A stretch of 64,000 nt of DNA from an uncultured Chryseobacterium sp. (GTDB lineage: Bacteria > Bacteroidota > Bacteroidia > Flavobacteriales > Weeksellaceae), in contig CAJYLH010000016.1 in NCBI GenBank assembly GCA_913775525.1, forward strand, positions 58,377-122,376. The letters run 5' to 3'. A model generated the notes under the pieces. The model did no database searches, was not told the DNA's origin, and was given only the letters and a program-made list of their open reading frames with translations. A program made the position numbers and the translations under genes. How positions within the stretch are numbered: position 1 is the first letter of the stretch; every line of letters begins with the position of its first letter. Positions 61,271-64,000 of the stretch are shown here, one piece after another.

Positions 61271-63406
61271 ATGAACAATTATTTTTTCGACTTAATAGAG
61301 CATACCAATAGAAGTGTCTTTCTTACAGGAAAAGCAGGAACAGGGAAAACCACTTTCCTCAATGATTTTGTAAAAAAGACGCGGAAAAAGCATATTGTAG
61401 TAGCCCCGACAGGCATTGCAGCCATCAATGCAGGCGGAGTCACCATCCACTCTATGTTCGGCCTTCCGCTAAGGACGTTTCTGCCCACTACAGACCGTAT
61501 CGACGGCAGCATGGCCAACAATATTGCAGACCTTATGCCGCATTTTAAATACCGGAAAGATAAGCTGAAGCTGCTGAGGGAAGTGGAAGTGATCATCATT
61601 GATGAGGTATCTATGCTGCGTGCCGATGTACTGGATATGATGGATTTTTCATTGCGGTTCATCAGGAGGAATACCCAGCGTTTCGGCGGAGTGCAGATGC
61701 TGTTTATCGGCGACCTGTATCAGCTGCCGCCTGTAGTACGCGATGAACATCTTTTGAGGCAGTATTACAAGTCCCCTTTCTTTTTTGACAGTCATGCCAT
61801 CAAGGATATTCCACTGATTACCATCGAACTCACGAAAGTGTACCGGCAGTCTGATGAACAGTTCCTGGATATCCTGAATGCCATTCGGGACGGTGATGTG
61901 GCCAACATCGATTTCAGTCTCCTGAACCAGAGGTATGATCCCGGTTTCAAAGCAGGGGAAGACTCATACGTATACCTTTGTTCACATAATAAAATGGCGG
62001 ACGAAATCAATCAGGAGAAACTGGCGGAGATCAAAGTGGATGCTGCTGTTTATGAAGCTAAACTGTTTGGCGAATTCAAGGAAAACCAGTTTCCGAATGA
62101 TCAGTTCCTGGAACTGAAACCCGGTGCACAGATCATGTTCATCCGCAACGACGTTTCTCCGGATAAAAGGTATTTTAACGGTAAGCTGGGTGAAATTGCT
62201 TCACTGGACGAAAATGAGATTAAAGTCATCCTGGAAGGCAGTGAACGCGAAATTAGCGTGAAAAGGGAAGTCTGGGAGCAGAAAAAATATTTCCTGGATA
62301 CGGATAAAAGCATCAAAGAAGAAGTTCTGGGAAGCTTCGAGCAGTTCCCGGTTAAGCTGGCCTGGGCGGTAACCATTCATAAAAGCCAGGGTCTTACATT
62401 TGACAGGGTAATCATAGATGCCGGAAAAAGCTTTACGGCTGGCCAGGTATATGTGGCATTATCCCGTTGCAGAACGCTGGAAGGTATCGTGTTAAAATCT
62501 GAAATTACACCTGAGGTTATCTTTAAAGACAACAGGATTCTGCAGTTTCAGGGCGAGACCCATGCCAATGAACATGTAGAATCGATCCTGAACAAAGAAA
62601 AATACGATTACAGCATCAGGAAAGTATTGCGTACCTTAGACTGCCTCTGGTTCTTACAGGAAGCTGAAGAATGGAACAAACGTTCCGTAGCGACCAAAAG
62701 CATCGACCATGTAAAGGCTAACCAGCTGTATACCCAGATCAAACATGAAATTGTAACCCTTGGAAAAGTTTTTGAGAAGCTGGAAAGGATTATTTTCAAA
62801 AAAGTGGACAGCTTCATCAGCCAGCAGGAAGAATGGGCAGAGATTGAAAGCAAAGCCAAAGGCGCCGTAAATTTTTTCTTTACCGAAATCCGTGATAAAA
62901 TATTCAGTCCTCTGAAAGATTTTTACGCAGAAATAAAAGGGGTAAAAGGCCTTAAACAATATAATGAAGATTTTAAAAGCTGGCTTGAAGATACTGAAGA
63001 ATACCTGAACAGCCTGAAAGACATTCACCTGCTGGAAACCCGTCTGCTGGATGAAAAAAATGACAAGGAAATCAGTATGAAAATCGCAAAGGTCCCGTCG
63101 CAGGTACTCACGTTCCAGCTGTTTGAGGAGGGTAAAACCATTTCGGAAATAGCATTGGAAAGAGGATTAGTGAAGGAAACCGTGATCGGGCATCTGGCCA
63201 AGTTTGCAGAACAGGGGCTTTTGGATATTTCAAGGGTAATTACGTCAGATAAAATCAAAACTTTTGAAGAACTGTTTAAAACAGACCCGAAAGAAACCTT
63301 GACAGAATGGAAAAATGCACTTCCCAGCCACTTTGAATTCAATGAAATCAGAATTCTGATCAATCATTTCAATTATTTTAAAGAGAAGAGCAGACAGGAT
63401 AATTAA
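61271..63406 (+). CDS. PIF1/RecD2-like helicase with C-terminal HTH
   Basis: 711 residues. Superfamily 1 helicase: Walker A GKAGTGKTT at residues 20-28, Walker B VIIIDEVSML near 115, motif GDLYQLPPVV, and the conserved AWAVTIHKSQGLTFDRVIIDAG (~370). The C-terminal part (~600-660) has an HTH of the HTH_40 type (FQLFEEGKTISEIALERG). It may unwind DNA or G-rich structures during replication or repair, as PIF1 enzymes do; exact role unknown. Starts 84 nt from the lipoprotein gene, divergent. Confidence 0.9.
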   Translation: MNNYFFDLIEHTNRSVFLTGKAGTGKTTFLNDFVKKTRKKHIVVAPTGIAAINAGGVTIHSMFGLPLRTFLPTTDRIDGSMANNIADLMPHFKYRKDKLKLLREVEVIIIDEVSMLRADVLDMMDFSLRFIRRNTQRFGGVQMLFIGDLYQLPPVVRDEHLLRQYYKSPFFFDSHAIKDIPLITIELTKVYRQSDEQFLDILNAIRDGDVANIDFSLLNQRYDPGFKAGEDSYVYLCSHNKMADEINQEKLAEIKVDAAVYEAKLFGEFKENQFPNDQFLELKPGAQIMFIRNDVSPDKRYFNGKLGEIASLDENEIKVILEGSEREISVKREVWEQKKYFLDTDKSIKEEVLGSFEQFPVKLAWAVTIHKSQGLTFDRVIIDAGKSFTAGQVYVALSRCRTLEGIVLKSEITPEVIFKDNRILQFQGETHANEHVESILNKEKYDYSIRKVLRTLDCLWFLQEAEEWNKRSVATKSIDHVKANQLYTQIKHEIVTLGKVFEKLERIIFKKVDSFISQQEEWAEIESKAKGAVNFFFTEIRDKIFSPLKDFYAEIKGVKGLKQYNEDFKSWLEDTEEYLNSLKDIHLLETRLLDEKNDKEISMKIAKVPSQVLTFQLFEEGKTISEIALERGLVKETVIGHLAKFAEQGLLDISRVITSDKIKTFEELFKTDPKETLTEWKNALPSHFEFNEIRILINHFNYFKEKSRQDN

Positions 63407-63409
63407 TGT

Positions 63410-63880
63410 CTACATTGAACGAGGTATAAACTGCTCAGCGATTATAAATTGCTGATCAATCATAATGAGATCATTCTGGGTCATTTTCTTATTTCCAAAG
63501 GATGTCATTTTAATATCATGCTTTTGGCATATTTTTTCAGTTTCAGCTAAAAGAGATGAAGGCACTGTTAAAATCTTACCGGATCCTTTTCTGATATTTT
63601 TATTAAATACAGAATCAAAATTTTCTGACTTAGATTCAGTATAATCTTCAAATTTTCTCCAGCCTTTGGTAACTTCATAAAAAGATGTCCGAAGGTCTGC
63701 AATAAATGTTTCTGAATCTTCAGGTTTTGAATTGATAAAGACTTCGTGCTGGCTCTCATTATGATCCATCAGCAAAGGATGGTGGGTGTAATACCTGAAT
63801 GTGCTTTCGTTTTTATATTTTAGAAATGCTTCCTTTTTATTATTAAAATCAAAACGCTCAGGTATATCATTAAATTGAAC
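63410..63880 (-). pseudogene. Gene truncated at its 5' end by an insertion sequence
   Basis: An open frame without a start codon continues from about 63880 to the stop at 63410 (about 156 codons). Translation includes DIPERFDFNNKKEAFLKYKN and FRYYTHHPLLMDHNESQHEV, then DLRTSFYEVTKGWRKFEDYT and a conserved-looking end. The insertion-sequence stop codon lies directly next to it in the same frame, so the beginning has been replaced. A start at the Leu/Met codons near 63775 would give a short protein. Function not recognised. Confidence 0.6.
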
Positions 63881-64000
63881 TCATCTCGACTTTATTTTTT
63901 GAAATTTTCTCAAAGCAATCACCATGAACGCTAAATAATTAAACCCTGTCCAGCTTGTTATTGAAGTGTCAAACCTGTTAAGTATTGATCTGAAGCTATC
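63881..64000 (-). mobile_element. Transposase C-terminus, insertion sequence, cut by window edge
   Basis: 40 codons including the stop: DSFRSILNRFDTSITSWTGF then NYLAFMVIALRKFQKIKSR. The SFRSILNRFD start and WTGFNYLAF pattern match the tails of DDE transposases (IS4/IS5-like) of Flavobacteriia; I cannot fix the IS family without the rest. The 5' part is outside the window. No terminal inverted repeat can be drawn with confidence; the element boundary is probably between 63840 and 63880. Confidence 0.65.

Noticed and set aside
1-64000. CRISPR array or phage region
   Set aside because: No evenly spaced direct repeats and no phage structural genes were found on either strand.

Overview
The window looks like a chromosomal segment of a Flavobacteriia bacterium close to Chryseobacterium (Weeksellaceae). 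The evidence is an A/T-rich base composition, Bacteroidota-type promoters (TAnnTTTG at -7, sometimes with TTG about 16-20 bp upstream), a SusC/SusD pair, a type IX secretion plug protein, a secreted M4 protease with a type IX sorting tail, a fused ThrA, and small peptides with GG leaders. The genus is inferred from style and gene content, not from a marker gene.

Layout. 0-5.5 kb: 5' part of pyrE, a DUF1232 protein, an aroC/thioredoxin/TlpA-like operon, a large membrane protein and a glycine-zipper lipoprotein. 5.5-12.1 kb: a gene-poor stretch of small orphan genes, a bacteriophytochrome kinase, a SemiSWEET transporter and several hairpin-ended stretches without genes that look like small RNAs. 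Three promoters here share one unusual layout: TATGA-N6-TCATA exactly 21 bp upstream of a TAnnTTTG box. 12.1-22.0 kb: a more A/T-rich block bounded by a 19-bp direct repeat, one copy lying in the terminator of tRNA-Cys. It holds three orphan genes and a lanthipeptide-type RiPP cluster: a membrane TPR/AraC regulator, an unlisted 58-residue precursor at 16078, an S15/CocE-type hydrolase and a split LanB dehydratase. No LanC or LanT is seen. 22-24.7 kb: RDD protein, DUF4403 protein, folB and a second GG-leader peptide. 24.8-29.8 kb: thrABC, preceded by a previously unlisted Thr/Ile-rich leader peptide (34 residues) and alternative hairpins that fit classical attenuation. 30-38.5 kb: SusCD, nadA, gmk-yicC, miaA. 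38.5-45.3 kb: a tripartite RND efflux operon with a TetR repressor and three operator-like palindromes. 46.08-46.25 kb: five perfect DnaA boxes flanking an A/T-rich stretch, a candidate replication origin. 46.3-52.5 kb: a trehalose-use locus (AraC regulator, MFS transporter, trehalase, TonB receptor). 52.5-64 kb: MBL hydrolase, T9SS plug, a ParE-type toxin-antitoxin pair, M4 protease, hemH and nifU with a broken flavin reductase between them, gamma carbonic anhydrase, a lipoprotein, a PIF1-like helicase, and at the right edge a gene cut off by an insertion sequence.

How they work together. Most of the window is core metabolism. The accessory part is the tRNA-Cys-linked RiPP block. In it, a motif (CAATTTCGA) shared by the regulator promoter and the precursor promoter, plus an 18-bp-stem hairpin between precursor and enzymes, suggests a self-contained regulatory circuit. 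All functional statements rest on reading motifs and context by eye; no database search was run.
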